DNA of 16,779 nucleotides, taken from positions 1-16,779 of the forward strand of contig JAVBWA010000045.1 of assembly GCA_036677685.1 (NCBI GenBank), given 5' to 3'. Under the pieces are notes generated by a model. That model saw only the letters and a program-made list of their open reading frames with translations, was not told where the DNA came from and made no database searches. How positions within the stretch are numbered: position 1 is the first letter of the stretch; every line of letters begins with the position of its first letter. The translations under genes were made by a program, and so were the position numbers. This stretch comes from JAQUBU01 sp036677685 (GTDB lineage Bacteria > Bacillota > Syntrophomonadia > Syntrophomonadales > Syntrophomonadaceae). Positions 6,643 to 13,931 of this stretch are shown here, piece by piece.

Positions 6643-8520
6643 ATGCAGGACAAGCTCAGGCAAGAGAAGGAACTGCTTGAAATAACCCTGGAGAGCATAG
6701 GGGATGCAGTGATAGCTGCCGACCAGATGGCAAATATTTTAAAAATGAATCATATTGCTGAAGAATTGTGCGGTTGGTCGCGCCAAGATGCTCTGGGAAG
6801 ACCCCTGGACGATGTTTTTCAAACCGTAGATGCCAAAACTGGTCAGCTTTTGGAGAATCCGTTCCGGCAAACTCTGGAGCAGGGCCTAAGTATTGGACTG
6901 AAAAAGGACAGCCTCCTATTATCCCGGGACGGCAGCAGGCGATATGCTTCGGCCAATAGTTCCCCGATCCGAAACAAGCAGGGCAGTATAGTCGGGATAG
7001 TCATAGTCTTTCGAGATATCACCCGAATCCGGCAAATAGAGGAGAGCTTGAAAGAAGCCAAAGAGGCTGCTGAAGCGGCCAATCGGGCTAAGGATGAGTT
7101 CCTGGCCAATATGAGTCATGAAATAAGAACCCCCTTAAATGGCATCATAGGCATGACTACTTTAACCCTCTTGTCGGAACTCAATCCCGAACAGAAAGAA
7201 AATCTAAGTATTATCAAAATGTCGGGAGACTCGCTGTTAAATATTATTAATGATATTCTTGATTTTTCGAAAATTGAAGCAGGCAAGATGAGTATAGAAG
7301 CTACGAGTTTCGATTTACGAGAATTACTAAGCAAGAACCTGGGACTTCATTCAGTTTTTGCCGAAGAAAAAGGGCTGCAACTGGAATACGACATTGACGA
7401 TGAGATTCCCCGGCTTTTGATTGGAGATCCCTACCGAATCCAGCAGGTTTTAATCAATCTTATCAGCAATGCACTTAAGTTTACGGAAAACGGCAAAATT
7501 CGCGTTTCAGCTGCTATTCATGAAAAGCAGGATGTTGATTTATGGCTGCAAATATCGGTCAGTGACACTGGTATAGGGATTGCTTCAGAGCAAATGAACA
7601 AGCTTTTCAAAAGCTTTACTCAGTTGGATAGTTCCATAACCCGCAACTATGGCGGAACTGGACTTGGTTTATATATATCCAAACAACTGGTAAACATGAT
7701 GGGCGGGGAAATCTGGGCCGAGAGCATTCCGGGCCAAGGCAGCACTTTTAATTTTACAGTTAAGTTGGGCATCGCTTACGAAAGACGGGGAACCAACCTA
7801 AACAAGACGTTAAATAGCGAAGGTTCTCTGCCGAAAACCATGAAACCACTTTATATCCTTTTGGTGGAGGATGACAAAACCAATCAACTGGTGATAGCCA
7901 ATCTGCTAAAGACCAGGGGGCATATGGTGGAAACCGTGAACAACGGCAGGGAAGCTTTACAAATATGGGAAGAAAGAAACCTTGATCTAATTCTAATGGA
8001 TATTATGATGCCCGAAATGGATGGACTCGAAGCCACCCGGCAAATACGCCGTGAAGAAGCAAAAACCGGAAAGCATATTCGGATTATTGCGGTTACAGCA
8101 CATCCTGCATTTTGTGATCGAGAAAAGGTTCTGGCGGCGGGTATGGATGACTATGTGGCTAAACCTCTACAGATGGACAAGCTGCTGCAAGTGGTGGAAA
8201 AAACGCAGGAGCCAACAGCAGAGCATATCTGTAAAGACTATTTACCGCCGCAAAATCCGGGTCAAGATGATGATGATTTTGCGGTCAAACTTGAGGAATA
8301 TTTAAGGCCGCTGAGGTCAGCCCTAAATTCGTTAAATATGAGTAATTTGGAGAGTTATGCCCATAAGATAAAAGAACTGGCCTATACCAGGGATGAAATA
8401 GCCATTAAAAATCTGGCCTTCAAAGTAGAACTTCTGGCCAGGAAAGCGGATATTGCTCAACTCTGTGACTATGTGCAAAAATTGGAGGAGAAATGCCGCC
8501 AGTATAAGGATAGCCTATGA
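6643..8520 (+). CDS. Soluble PAS hybrid histidine kinase with receiver and Hpt-like tail
   Basis: A 625-residue cytoplasmic hybrid kinase with no membrane segment. A PAS domain (about 8-130, ending in the FRDITRIRQIE boundary motif) leads into a coiled coil and a HisKA domain with phospho-acceptor His159 in MSHEIRTPLNG. The HATPase domain follows: N box NLISNALKF with Asn272, SDTGIGI, and GGTGLGL. A receiver (about 403-525) has the acidic pair in VEDDK, phospho-Asp453 in LMDIMMPEMDG, and Lys in AKPL. The last 90 or so residues are helical; His574 in YAHKIKEL sits where an Hpt domain has HxLKG, but the Gly is missing, so this is at best a degenerate Hpt. AAAGGAG and GGGAGG precede the ATG. RR1 follows after 44 bp and is a plausible phosphorelay partner. 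The ligand or redox input of the PAS domain is unknown. Confidence 0.92.
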   Translation: MQDKLRQEKELLEITLESIGDAVIAADQMANILKMNHIAEELCGWSRQDALGRPLDDVFQTVDAKTGQLLENPFRQTLEQGLSIGLKKDSLLLSRDGSRRYASANSSPIRNKQGSIVGIVIVFRDITRIRQIEESLKEAKEAAEAANRAKDEFLANMSHEIRTPLNGIIGMTTLTLLSELNPEQKENLSIIKMSGDSLLNIINDILDFSKIEAGKMSIEATSFDLRELLSKNLGLHSVFAEEKGLQLEYDIDDEIPRLLIGDPYRIQQVLINLISNALKFTENGKIRVSAAIHEKQDVDLWLQISVSDTGIGIASEQMNKLFKSFTQLDSSITRNYGGTGLGLYISKQLVNMMGGEIWAESIPGQGSTFNFTVKLGIAYERRGTNLNKTLNSEGSLPKTMKPLYILLVEDDKTNQLVIANLLKTRGHMVETVNNGREALQIWEERNLDLILMDIMMPEMDGLEATRQIRREEAKTGKHIRIIAVTAHPAFCDREKVLAAGMDDYVAKPLQMDKLLQVVEKTQEPTAEHICKDYLPPQNPGQDDDDFAVKLEEYLRPLRSALNSLNMSNLESYAHKIKELAYTRDEIAIKNLAFKVELLARKADIAQLCDYVQKLEEKCRQYKDSL

Positions 8521-8564
8521 AGCAGGCGTATCCTCCAGTTAATTGAGACAGGGGGGATTTATAA

Positions 8565-8966
8565 ATGAGAGTTTTGATAGCTGAGGACGATATGGCCAGC
8601 CGGAAATTCCTATCGAAATTTCTATCGGCTTACGGAGATTGTGATGTCACCATTGATGGAATTGAGGCTATTGATGCGTTCTTGCTGGCCTGGGATGAAG
8701 GTGATCCTTATGACCTTATCTGCCTGGATATTATGATGCCAAAAGTAGATGGCCTAAAAGCACTGAAAAGAATTCGTGAGCTGGAGCAAAATAAAGGAAT
8801 TGAAGGAGAACAGAAGGCCAAGATAATTATGACCACCGCCTTAAACGACCAGCCAACGGTACTTAATTCCTTTCAAGACGGCTGCCAGGCTTATGCTGCC
8901 AAACCAATTGACACAGTTAAATTGTTGGAGGTTGTTGAAAAACTGGGTTTGATTAAAAGACCATAG
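8565..8966 (+). CDS. Single-domain (CheY-like) response regulator RR1
   Basis: A stand-alone receiver of 133 residues with no output domain. The acidic pocket is EDD at 7-9, the phospho-acceptor is Asp55 in LDIMMPKVDG, the switch Thr is at 90/91 in MTTA, and Lys113 lies in AKPID. It is a little longer than classic CheY because of an insertion (ELEQNKGIEGEQ) between alpha3 and beta4. It starts at ATG behind an AGGGGGG ribosome binding site and follows the hybrid kinase, its likely phosphodonor, although CheA is possible. The paralogue at 16338 has the same insertion and an identical stretch from residue 85 to 120 (beta4 to early alpha5), so both probably contact the same partner. It differs clearly from the motor-type CheY at 9680. 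Last gene before the terminator. Confidence 0.93.
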   Translation: MRVLIAEDDMASRKFLSKFLSAYGDCDVTIDGIEAIDAFLLAWDEGDPYDLICLDIMMPKVDGLKALKRIRELEQNKGIEGEQKAKIIMTTALNDQPTVLNSFQDGCQAYAAKPIDTVKLLEVVEKLGLIKRP

Positions 8967-9146
8967 GCATATTACCGGTGAAAACATGGCAATTTCCCGA
9001 TTAAACTTGCACCAGCCTTCAAAACCAACCGCTTGATTACTAAATAAGCTGAAAGATGAGACATTATTGCTCTTAAAAAGATGTCTGGTATTTTGAAAAA
9101 CAGTAATCAATCCACTAAAACAAATCAATAAACAGACTGAAAGCAT

Positions 9147-9190
9147 AACCACCTCATATACTATAGCGTATAGAGGTGGTTGTTGTTTTG
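9147..9190 (+). terminator. Rho-independent terminator after RR1
   Basis: AACCACCTC (9147-9155) pairs perfectly with GAGGTGGTT (9173-9181). The stem continues as TATAC/GTATA after a one-base bulge, closing a 6-base loop. A T-rich stretch, TTGTTGTTTTG, starts on the distal arm and runs to 9190. It lies about 180 bp after the RR1 stop and separates the first block from cheY-cheA. Confidence 0.85.
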
Positions 9191-9314
9191 CCTGTTTTAC
9201 CTTCTCTATTTTTGTATAATCCCAGGAAGATTAGACCAAATAGACGGAAATCCTCGTTATATTTAAAAACCTTAATAGATATGATGAAACTTAAGCTTTT
9301 GGGTTATATATTTG

Positions 9315-9343
9315 TTGACAAATTATATTACGAATAATATCAT
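9315..9343 (+). promoter_or_regulatory. Sigma-A-type promoter for cheY-cheA
   Basis: TTGACA (9315-9320, perfect -35) is followed after 17 bases by TATCAT (9338-9343, five of six matches to TATAAT). Both boxes and the spacing are optimal for a housekeeping sigma factor, and the site lies just downstream of a terminator. Transcription would start near 9350, giving a leader of about 330 bases before cheY. I saw no TAAA-N15-GCCGATAA flagellar-type promoter here. Confidence 0.72.
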
Positions 9344-9575
9344 GAATTGTAAGAACTACCCAAACAAATTAGGACCTTGGGGCGACCTAATTACATAATT
9401 CTAACAATACTGACAATTAATCATTAAAATAAAACCGCCTTTCTTATCTAAAAAATGAAAAAGACCAGTATCCCGCTTATCAATAGTCATTATACAGGTT
9501 TAAAGTCACCAGATAACTGAATAACGGACAAGATATATCGCTTACATAAACTTTTACGGAAAGGAGAGGTTTAAT

Positions 9576-9584
9576 ATGAAATAG
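9576..9584 (+). CDS. Two-codon leader ORF (Met-Lys-stop) with strong ribosome binding site
   Basis: AAAGGAGAGG at 9560-9569 is one of the best ribosome binding sites in the window, yet it leads into ATG AAA TAG. An ATG-GGA-ATG-TTT-TGA follows at 9586-9600. No longer frame uses this site, and cheY has its own TAGGAG at 9664-9669. It is either a leader minigene that affects translation of the cheY mRNA, or a remnant of a gene whose body was lost. Translation is unproven. Confidence 0.35.
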   Translation: MK

Positions 9585-9679
9585 CATGGGAATGTTTTGA
9601 ACCCCTGATTGTCTGCAGCCAACCTTTGGGTTTCAACCTGGGAGCGCTGAAAAAAGAGCATGGTAGGAGTTGGTTTGTA

Positions 9680-10033
9680 ATGAAAACCGTAATGATTGTT
9701 GATGATGCTATGTTTATGAGACATACTCTCCGACAAATACTGGAGAACAATAACTACAACGTAATTGGTGAAGCCGACAACGGCATGAACGCATTAATGC
9801 AATACAAAGAACTTCAACCGGACATTGTAACTATGGATATAACCATGCCGGAAATTGGGGGCATTGAAGCTGTGCAGCTAATAAGAAGAATTGATCCCCA
9901 GGCTAAAATAGTCATGATGTCGGCTATGGGACAGCAGAGTATGGTCAGGGAGGCTATTGTAGCCGGAGCTCAGGGATTTTTAGTCAAACCTTTTAAAGAA
10001 GAAGACGTTGTAAAGGCTTTGAGCAAATTATGA
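9680..10033 (+). CDS. cheY: CheY chemotaxis response regulator
   Basis: A 117-residue stand-alone receiver of motor-switch type. Asp8/Asp9 form the acidic pocket, Asp53 in TMDITMPEIGG is the phospho-acceptor, Ser81 is the switch hydroxyl and Lys103 in VKPF is the conserved lysine. Phosphorylated by CheA, such proteins bind the flagellar switch (FliM/FliN). The frame is open upstream to a TTG at 9626, but ATG 9680 puts the start directly at MKTVMIVDDA, as in other CheY proteins, and has TAGGAG at 9664-9669 with 10-base spacing. It is the first full gene downstream of the promoter at 9315. No flagellar gene and no CheZ, CheC or CheX phosphatase lies in the window, so the motor target is inferred from the family. 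Confidence 0.93.
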   Translation: MKTVMIVDDAMFMRHTLRQILENNNYNVIGEADNGMNALMQYKELQPDIVTMDITMPEIGGIEAVQLIRRIDPQAKIVMMSAMGQQSMVREAIVAGAQGFLVKPFKEEDVVKALSKL

Positions 10034-10116
10034 TTACAGACACCAAAATCCTGCCGGTTATTAATTATGAGAGCATAAATACCCCTTTGCTGGCTGTGAT
10101 AGAGGATAACTATTAA
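10030..10116 (+). CDS. Possible 28-residue ORF overlapping the cheY stop
   Basis: ATG at 10030 overlaps the cheY stop TGA in the ATGA arrangement typical of coupled translation, and the frame runs 28 codons to TAA at 10114. The peptide begins MITDTKILPV and ends AVIEDNY. I do not recognise it; it is not CheC, CheD, CheX or any Che protein I know. It fills most of the 136-bp gap between cheY and cheA. It could be a small coupled protein, the truncated start of a lost gene, or chance. Only the overlap and the position argue for it. Confidence 0.3.
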   Translation: MITDTKILPVINYESINTPLLAVIEDNY

Positions 10117-10169
10117 TCTGTAAAAGATCATTTACAAAGAAATAGCCCACAATATGGGGGTGTTAATAT

Positions 10170-12257
10170 TTGAGCAAATCTATTTCACGAGAACCCATGC
10201 TTGACATGTTTATATTTGAAACCCTCCAATTAATAGAGCAGTTGGAACAGGATATCTTATCCTGTGAAACCTGTAATCAGCTTGAAAACTCTTCTATAAA
10301 TGAAATCTTTAGGATCATGCATACCATTAAGGGCTCAGCGGCTATGATGATGTTTGATAATATTGCCGGCTTGGCCCACTCTATCGAAGACCTGTTTTAC
10401 TTCTTGCGCGAAGAAAAACCAAGCAACCCCGACTTTTCTATAATTTGCGATATTATGTTGGAAAGTACCGACTTTATCAAAAAAATAGTAAACAAGCTGG
10501 AGAATGCAGAACCGGCAGATGAAAATGCTGATAATTTAATCGAAAAAATTAAGGAATATTTATTAGTATTGACGGAAAGCAATCCTGTGGCATCACATAA
10601 TACAGAATCCCGTGAGGCTGAGGCTGGGGCATCACCGCAATTTTACATAACGGCAGCCAAAACATCCTCTAATTTAACCAGGTTTCGCGCGGTAATGTTT
10701 TTTGAGCCGGGGTGTGCCATGGAGAATCTGCGGGCGTTTAATATTGTTCATAAATTGAACGATTTGGCCGAAGATATAAATTACTATCCCGCTGACATTA
10801 TTGAAAACGATGACTGCATTGAACAGATTACCACAACAGGTTTTGAAATAACCTTTAGGACCGGGCGTAATTGCGAGGAACTGGAAAATTTCTTTTTCAA
10901 TACAGATTTAGTGCAGAATGTTGAATTAAATGAAATCGGGGATGATGAACAAGAGCTATCACCGTCGTTTGCCCCTGCAAAGCAAATTATTTTAGAAGAC
11001 GGTGATGAGGAAACACCAGCTGGAAGAACAGAAAATTCTCCTGATGAAGGCTTCAAATCAGGAGGTTCCCGGCAAAGTATAATCAGTGTAAATGTAGACA
11101 AACTGGATCAACTCATGGATCTGGTTGGTGAGTTGGTTATCAGTGAAGCCATGGTAACCTTAAACCCTGACTTGACCACCCTGGTCAATTTGGAAAATTT
11201 CCAAAAAGCTGCCCGGCAGCACCGAAAAATAATCAACGAATTACAGGATATAGTAATGTCCATTCGTATGGTTCCGCTTTCCCTGACCCTTCAAAAAATG
11301 CGCAGGATAGTCCGGGACATGAGCAAAAAGCTTGATAAAGATGTGGAACTGGAAATCATCGGTGAAGAAACAGAGGTTGACAAGAATATTATTGAACACC
11401 TCTCCGATCCCCTTATGCACTTAATTCGCAATGCTATCGACCATGGAATTGAAAGCCGGGAAGACCGGCTCCAGAGCGGCAAACCTGCAACTGGGAAAAT
11501 CACGCTGGAAGCCAAAAATGAAGGCGGGGATGTCTGGATAACGGTCAAAGATAATGGAGCCGGGCTTAACCGAGAGAAGATACTTGAACGGGTTAAAGAG
11601 ATGGGGCTCATAAACAAGTCGGAAATTGATATGACAGACCGGGAAATATTTGCCCATATCCTCCTGCCCGGTTTTTCCACCCGGGATGAAGTAAGTGAAT
11701 TCTCAGGCCGGGGGGTGGGAATGGATGTAGTGATGCAAAACATAGAATCCGTGGGAGGTAAAGTCCTGGTAGACAGTATGACCGGTAAAGGGACTACCAC
11801 CACCTTGAAAATTCCACTCACCCTGGCGATTATCGATGGAATGGGCATCAAGGTAGGCGAGTCTATCTTCATTATTCCTATTAAAACCATAAGGGAATGT
11901 TTCCGGCCCCGAGAAGAAGAGCTTATCCATGATCCGGACGGCAACGAAATGATTATGGTGCGGGGAGATTGCTTACCGGTTTTAAGACTTCAACAGCGAT
12001 ATCTTATCCGGAGTACAGTGGAAAAAATAGAGGATGGAATTATCATCATAGTTGAAAACGACTCCCAGCAAATATGCCTTTTTGCCGATGCCTTGCTGGG
12101 TGAACAGCAGGTTGTGGTTAAGGCTTTACCCAGGTATTTGAAAAAAATCAGCGGCATCAGCGGCTGCACTCTCTTGGGGAACGGCAGTGCCAGTTTAATC
12201 CTGGATATAGCAGGATTAATCAATAATGAGGCGATAAGATGTCCTCCGCTTCACTAA
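10170..12257 (+). CDS. cheA: CheA chemotaxis histidine kinase
   Basis: Cytoplasmic kinase of 695 residues that takes its signal from receptor/CheW arrays and phosphorylates CheY and CheB. P1 (about 1-105) has phospho-acceptor His51 in MHTIKGSAA. A linker leads to a P2-like docking domain (about 170-260) and a second acidic linker. P3 dimerisation starts near residue 303 (VDKLDQLMDLVGELV). The P4 ATPase follows (N box HLIRNAIDHGIE, DNGAGL, PGFSTRDEVSEFSGRGVGMDVV), and the P5 CheW-like domain runs from about 555 to 690. Start is TTG with GGGGGTG at 10156-10162. It is the only cheA in the window and lies between the two cheW-parA-mcp modules, so it probably serves both. All catalytic elements are intact. 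The gene has no close neighbour upstream except cheY and the small ORF. Confidence 0.95.
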   Translation: MSKSISREPMLDMFIFETLQLIEQLEQDILSCETCNQLENSSINEIFRIMHTIKGSAAMMMFDNIAGLAHSIEDLFYFLREEKPSNPDFSIICDIMLESTDFIKKIVNKLENAEPADENADNLIEKIKEYLLVLTESNPVASHNTESREAEAGASPQFYITAAKTSSNLTRFRAVMFFEPGCAMENLRAFNIVHKLNDLAEDINYYPADIIENDDCIEQITTTGFEITFRTGRNCEELENFFFNTDLVQNVELNEIGDDEQELSPSFAPAKQIILEDGDEETPAGRTENSPDEGFKSGGSRQSIISVNVDKLDQLMDLVGELVISEAMVTLNPDLTTLVNLENFQKAARQHRKIINELQDIVMSIRMVPLSLTLQKMRRIVRDMSKKLDKDVELEIIGEETEVDKNIIEHLSDPLMHLIRNAIDHGIESREDRLQSGKPATGKITLEAKNEGGDVWITVKDNGAGLNREKILERVKEMGLINKSEIDMTDREIFAHILLPGFSTRDEVSEFSGRGVGMDVVMQNIESVGGKVLVDSMTGKGTTTTLKIPLTLAIIDGMGIKVGESIFIIPIKTIRECFRPREEELIHDPDGNEMIMVRGDCLPVLRLQQRYLIRSTVEKIEDGIIIIVENDSQQICLFADALLGEQQVVVKALPRYLKKISGISGCTLLGNGSASLILDIAGLINNEAIRCPPLH

Positions 12258-12284
12258 ACGGTCGGTTTCCCATTAACAAAACAG

Positions 12285-12309
12285 GAGGCGGGTTCTGCTC
12301 TCCCGCCTC
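12285..12309 (+). terminator. GC-rich hairpin after cheA, terminator-like
   Basis: GAGGCGGG (12285-12292) pairs perfectly with CCCGCCTC (12302-12309) around a 9-base loop, 27 bases after the cheA stop. No T-run follows; the next sequence is a G/C-rich stretch able to form further hairpins (CGGGG/CCCC). A smaller perfect hairpin, AACTGC-TCC-GCAGTT followed by TCTT, lies at 12382-12396. Partial termination between cheA and cheW2 is plausible, but neither site is a textbook intrinsic terminator. Confidence 0.45.
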
Positions 12310-12441
12310 GTTGCAGCGGGGTGTTGCCCCCCACGGGGACGCTTATATTGATTCCCTATGGGAATGACTAAATTGTGTTGGAACTGCTCCGCAGTTTCTT
12401 CCGATTCTTAAATCAAGCAGCTTGGGAAAGGAGTTGAAACT

Positions 12442-12936
12442 GTGTCGGAAGTGTTAGAAGAAATATTGGACGAAGAAGATACTCAAAAGGGTAAATTCCT
12501 AACCTTTATTATTGGCCGGGAAGAGTATGGAATTGAAATACGATTCGTAACTGAAATAATCGGCGGCATACAGATGATTACCGAGGTTCCTGAAGTGCCG
12601 GATTATGTCAAGGGAATTATCAACTTGCGCGGAAAAATAATTCCGGTGATTGATGTCAATCTCCGCTTTAAAAAGGAAGCCCGGCCATATAGCGACAGGA
12701 CTTGTATCATTGTTATAGATATTGAGGATATCTCGGTTGGGTTGATAGTTGATAACGTGGCCGAGGTCTTATCCATCGCCGATGAGAATATTGTCCCTCC
12801 ACCCGATGCCCGGGCCGGTTTCCATCATCGTTATATCAAAGGGATAGGTAAAGTGGGAACCGATGTAAAACTATTGCTCGACTGTGACAAACTGCTAAGC
12901 GACGAAGATATGGGCACGCTTAGTGAAATTGCCTGA
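12442..12936 (+). CDS. cheW: CheW chemotaxis adaptor, copy 2
   Basis: Second CheW of 164 residues, the same length as copy 1 and about 88% identical by hand count. The NLRGKIIPVID core is unchanged. Differences concentrate in residues 4-15 and at 80-81, 95-97, 139-140 and 154-159, away from the strongly conserved core. Start is GTG with AAAGGAG at 12427-12433; the stretch from that site through the first codons matches copy 1 closely. Many third-codon positions differ from copy 1 although the protein is nearly constant, so the duplication is not recent, or the copies have been kept alike by selection. It opens the second module, 184 bp after cheA. The ATPase gene follows after 45 bp. Confidence 0.96.
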   Translation: MSEVLEEILDEEDTQKGKFLTFIIGREEYGIEIRFVTEIIGGIQMITEVPEVPDYVKGIINLRGKIIPVIDVNLRFKKEARPYSDRTCIIVIDIEDISVGLIVDNVAEVLSIADENIVPPPDARAGFHHRYIKGIGKVGTDVKLLLDCDKLLSDEDMGTLSEIA

Positions 12937-12981
12937 AAGCTTGCATACTATTTTGATATATCGGGCCAAGGGGGTATTTGA

Positions 12982-13761
12982 ATGGTTATTTCGGTAATCA
13001 ACAACAAAGGAGGGACAGGCAAAACCAGCATAGCCGTTAACCTGGCTGCAGCCCTGGCTAGTTCTGGTGGTGAAGTTCTACTCATTGATTTGGATTCCCA
13101 GGCCTCAGCGGCTTTTCATCTGGGGGTCGCCCGTAATGAATTGCAGCCCTCGACTGCAGATGTTCTTTTTAATGGACTTCACATTGCCAGGGCAAGCCGC
13201 CAAACTGGCATTCGGGGGCTGAAACTGGTAGCCGGGGGAATGGACTTAGCCCATAGCGATTTGATGCTGGCCGATGTGGCTGGCCGGGAGGACTGTTTGT
13301 TCAAGGCTATTAATCCGGTAAGAAATGAATATGATTTCATAATTTGTGATTGTTCCCCGTCCCTTTCCATTTTGTCAGTAAATGCCCTGGTAGCTTCCGA
13401 TTACTACATAGTACCTATTACTCCACAATACCTGGCTTTGGAAGGACTGATCTCCCTGATGGATGCGGTGGACAAAATTGAAAAAGGAATGGGAAAGAGT
13501 GCCGCACTGTTAGGAATAGTGATTAATATGGTGTGCACTGTGAGTCAGCAAACCAAAAGCCAGGCGGAGATAATAAACCTGGTCCGGGAGCACTACGGGA
13601 AGGCTGTGTTTACCAACTTCATTAAACGCTATGCCAAATTGGAAGAGGCACCGGCTTGTGGAAGCAGTATCTTTGAGTATGCCCCGAAATCACCGGCTGC
13701 TCTCCAGTACAGAATGCTGGCCCATGAAGTGCTTGGCCGCTGCAACGAGGCGGGGGGTTAG
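12982..13761 (+). CDS. ParA/Soj-family ATPase of the chemosensory cluster, copy 2
   Basis: Paralogue of the ATPase at 609, 259 residues. The deviant Walker A is intact (NNKGGTGKTS, Lys9 and Lys14), as are Walker A' (IDLDSQAS) and Walker B (FIICDCSPS), so it should bind and hydrolyse ATP. Start is ATG behind CCAAGGGGGT, the same element as in copy 1. The two proteins differ mainly in surface regions: residues about 28-31, 63-70, and a helix near 164-174 that reads VEKIKKGIGLK in copy 1 and VDKIEKGMGKS in copy 2. The gap to the receptor gene is 170 bp here but 54 bp in the first module. Each ATPase gene sits directly before its own soluble receptor, which fits a cognate ATPase-cargo pair. The link is inferred from position and from the known PpfA-TlpT pair. 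Confidence 0.92.
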   Translation: MVISVINNKGGTGKTSIAVNLAAALASSGGEVLLIDLDSQASAAFHLGVARNELQPSTADVLFNGLHIARASRQTGIRGLKLVAGGMDLAHSDLMLADVAGREDCLFKAINPVRNEYDFIICDCSPSLSILSVNALVASDYYIVPITPQYLALEGLISLMDAVDKIEKGMGKSAALLGIVINMVCTVSQQTKSQAEIINLVREHYGKAVFTNFIKRYAKLEEAPACGSSIFEYAPKSPAALQYRMLAHEVLGRCNEAGG

Positions 13762-13931
13762 AACCCGTTGCCTGTTTTATTAATAGGAACCCGAACGCTT
13801 AAAGAAACGGGGGACATCTTTTCGTCTCTTATAGCAGTAATAATTGAACAGAACTGCAAACCGGACCTAAGGAACAGTAAGTTAAATAATCAGGAGAAGC
13901 TATCTTCATTAAAGAATAGGAGGTTGACTGA

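Larger units (their letters stand above)
8967..9679 (+). other. AT-rich intergenic region between RR1 and cheY
   Basis: About 700 bp with no convincing gene on either strand. The first 180 bases show no feature I can name. They are followed by the terminator hairpin (9147-9190), a TATAAT word at 9215-9220 without a good -35 partner, the TTGACA promoter (9315-9343), a short hairpin with AATTAGG/CCTAATT arms (9367-9392), and a long leader ending in a strong ribosome binding site that serves only a two-codon ORF (9576-9584). It is visibly richer in A and T than the flanking genes. I looked for cyclic-di-GMP and other common riboswitch cores by eye and found none. Confidence 0.7.

Noticed and set aside
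9215..9220. TATAAT word as a second promoter after the terminator
   Set aside because: No acceptable -35 hexamer lies 16-18 bases upstream, and the TTGACA site at 9315 is far better.
9344..9575. Riboswitch in the cheY leader
   Set aside because: Only a short AATTAGG/CCTAATT hairpin is visible; I could not find the conserved core of a cyclic-di-GMP or other familiar riboswitch.
11291..11944. Minus-strand open frame of 217 codons inside cheA
   Set aside because: Serine/proline-rich low-quality translation opposite the highly conserved P3-P4 domains of CheA; no ribosome binding site support.
12348..12376. Promoter for cheW2 (TTGATT with a TAAATT-like -10)
   Set aside because: Spacing is 15 bases to TAAATT and the correctly spaced hexamer is a poor match; too weak to call.
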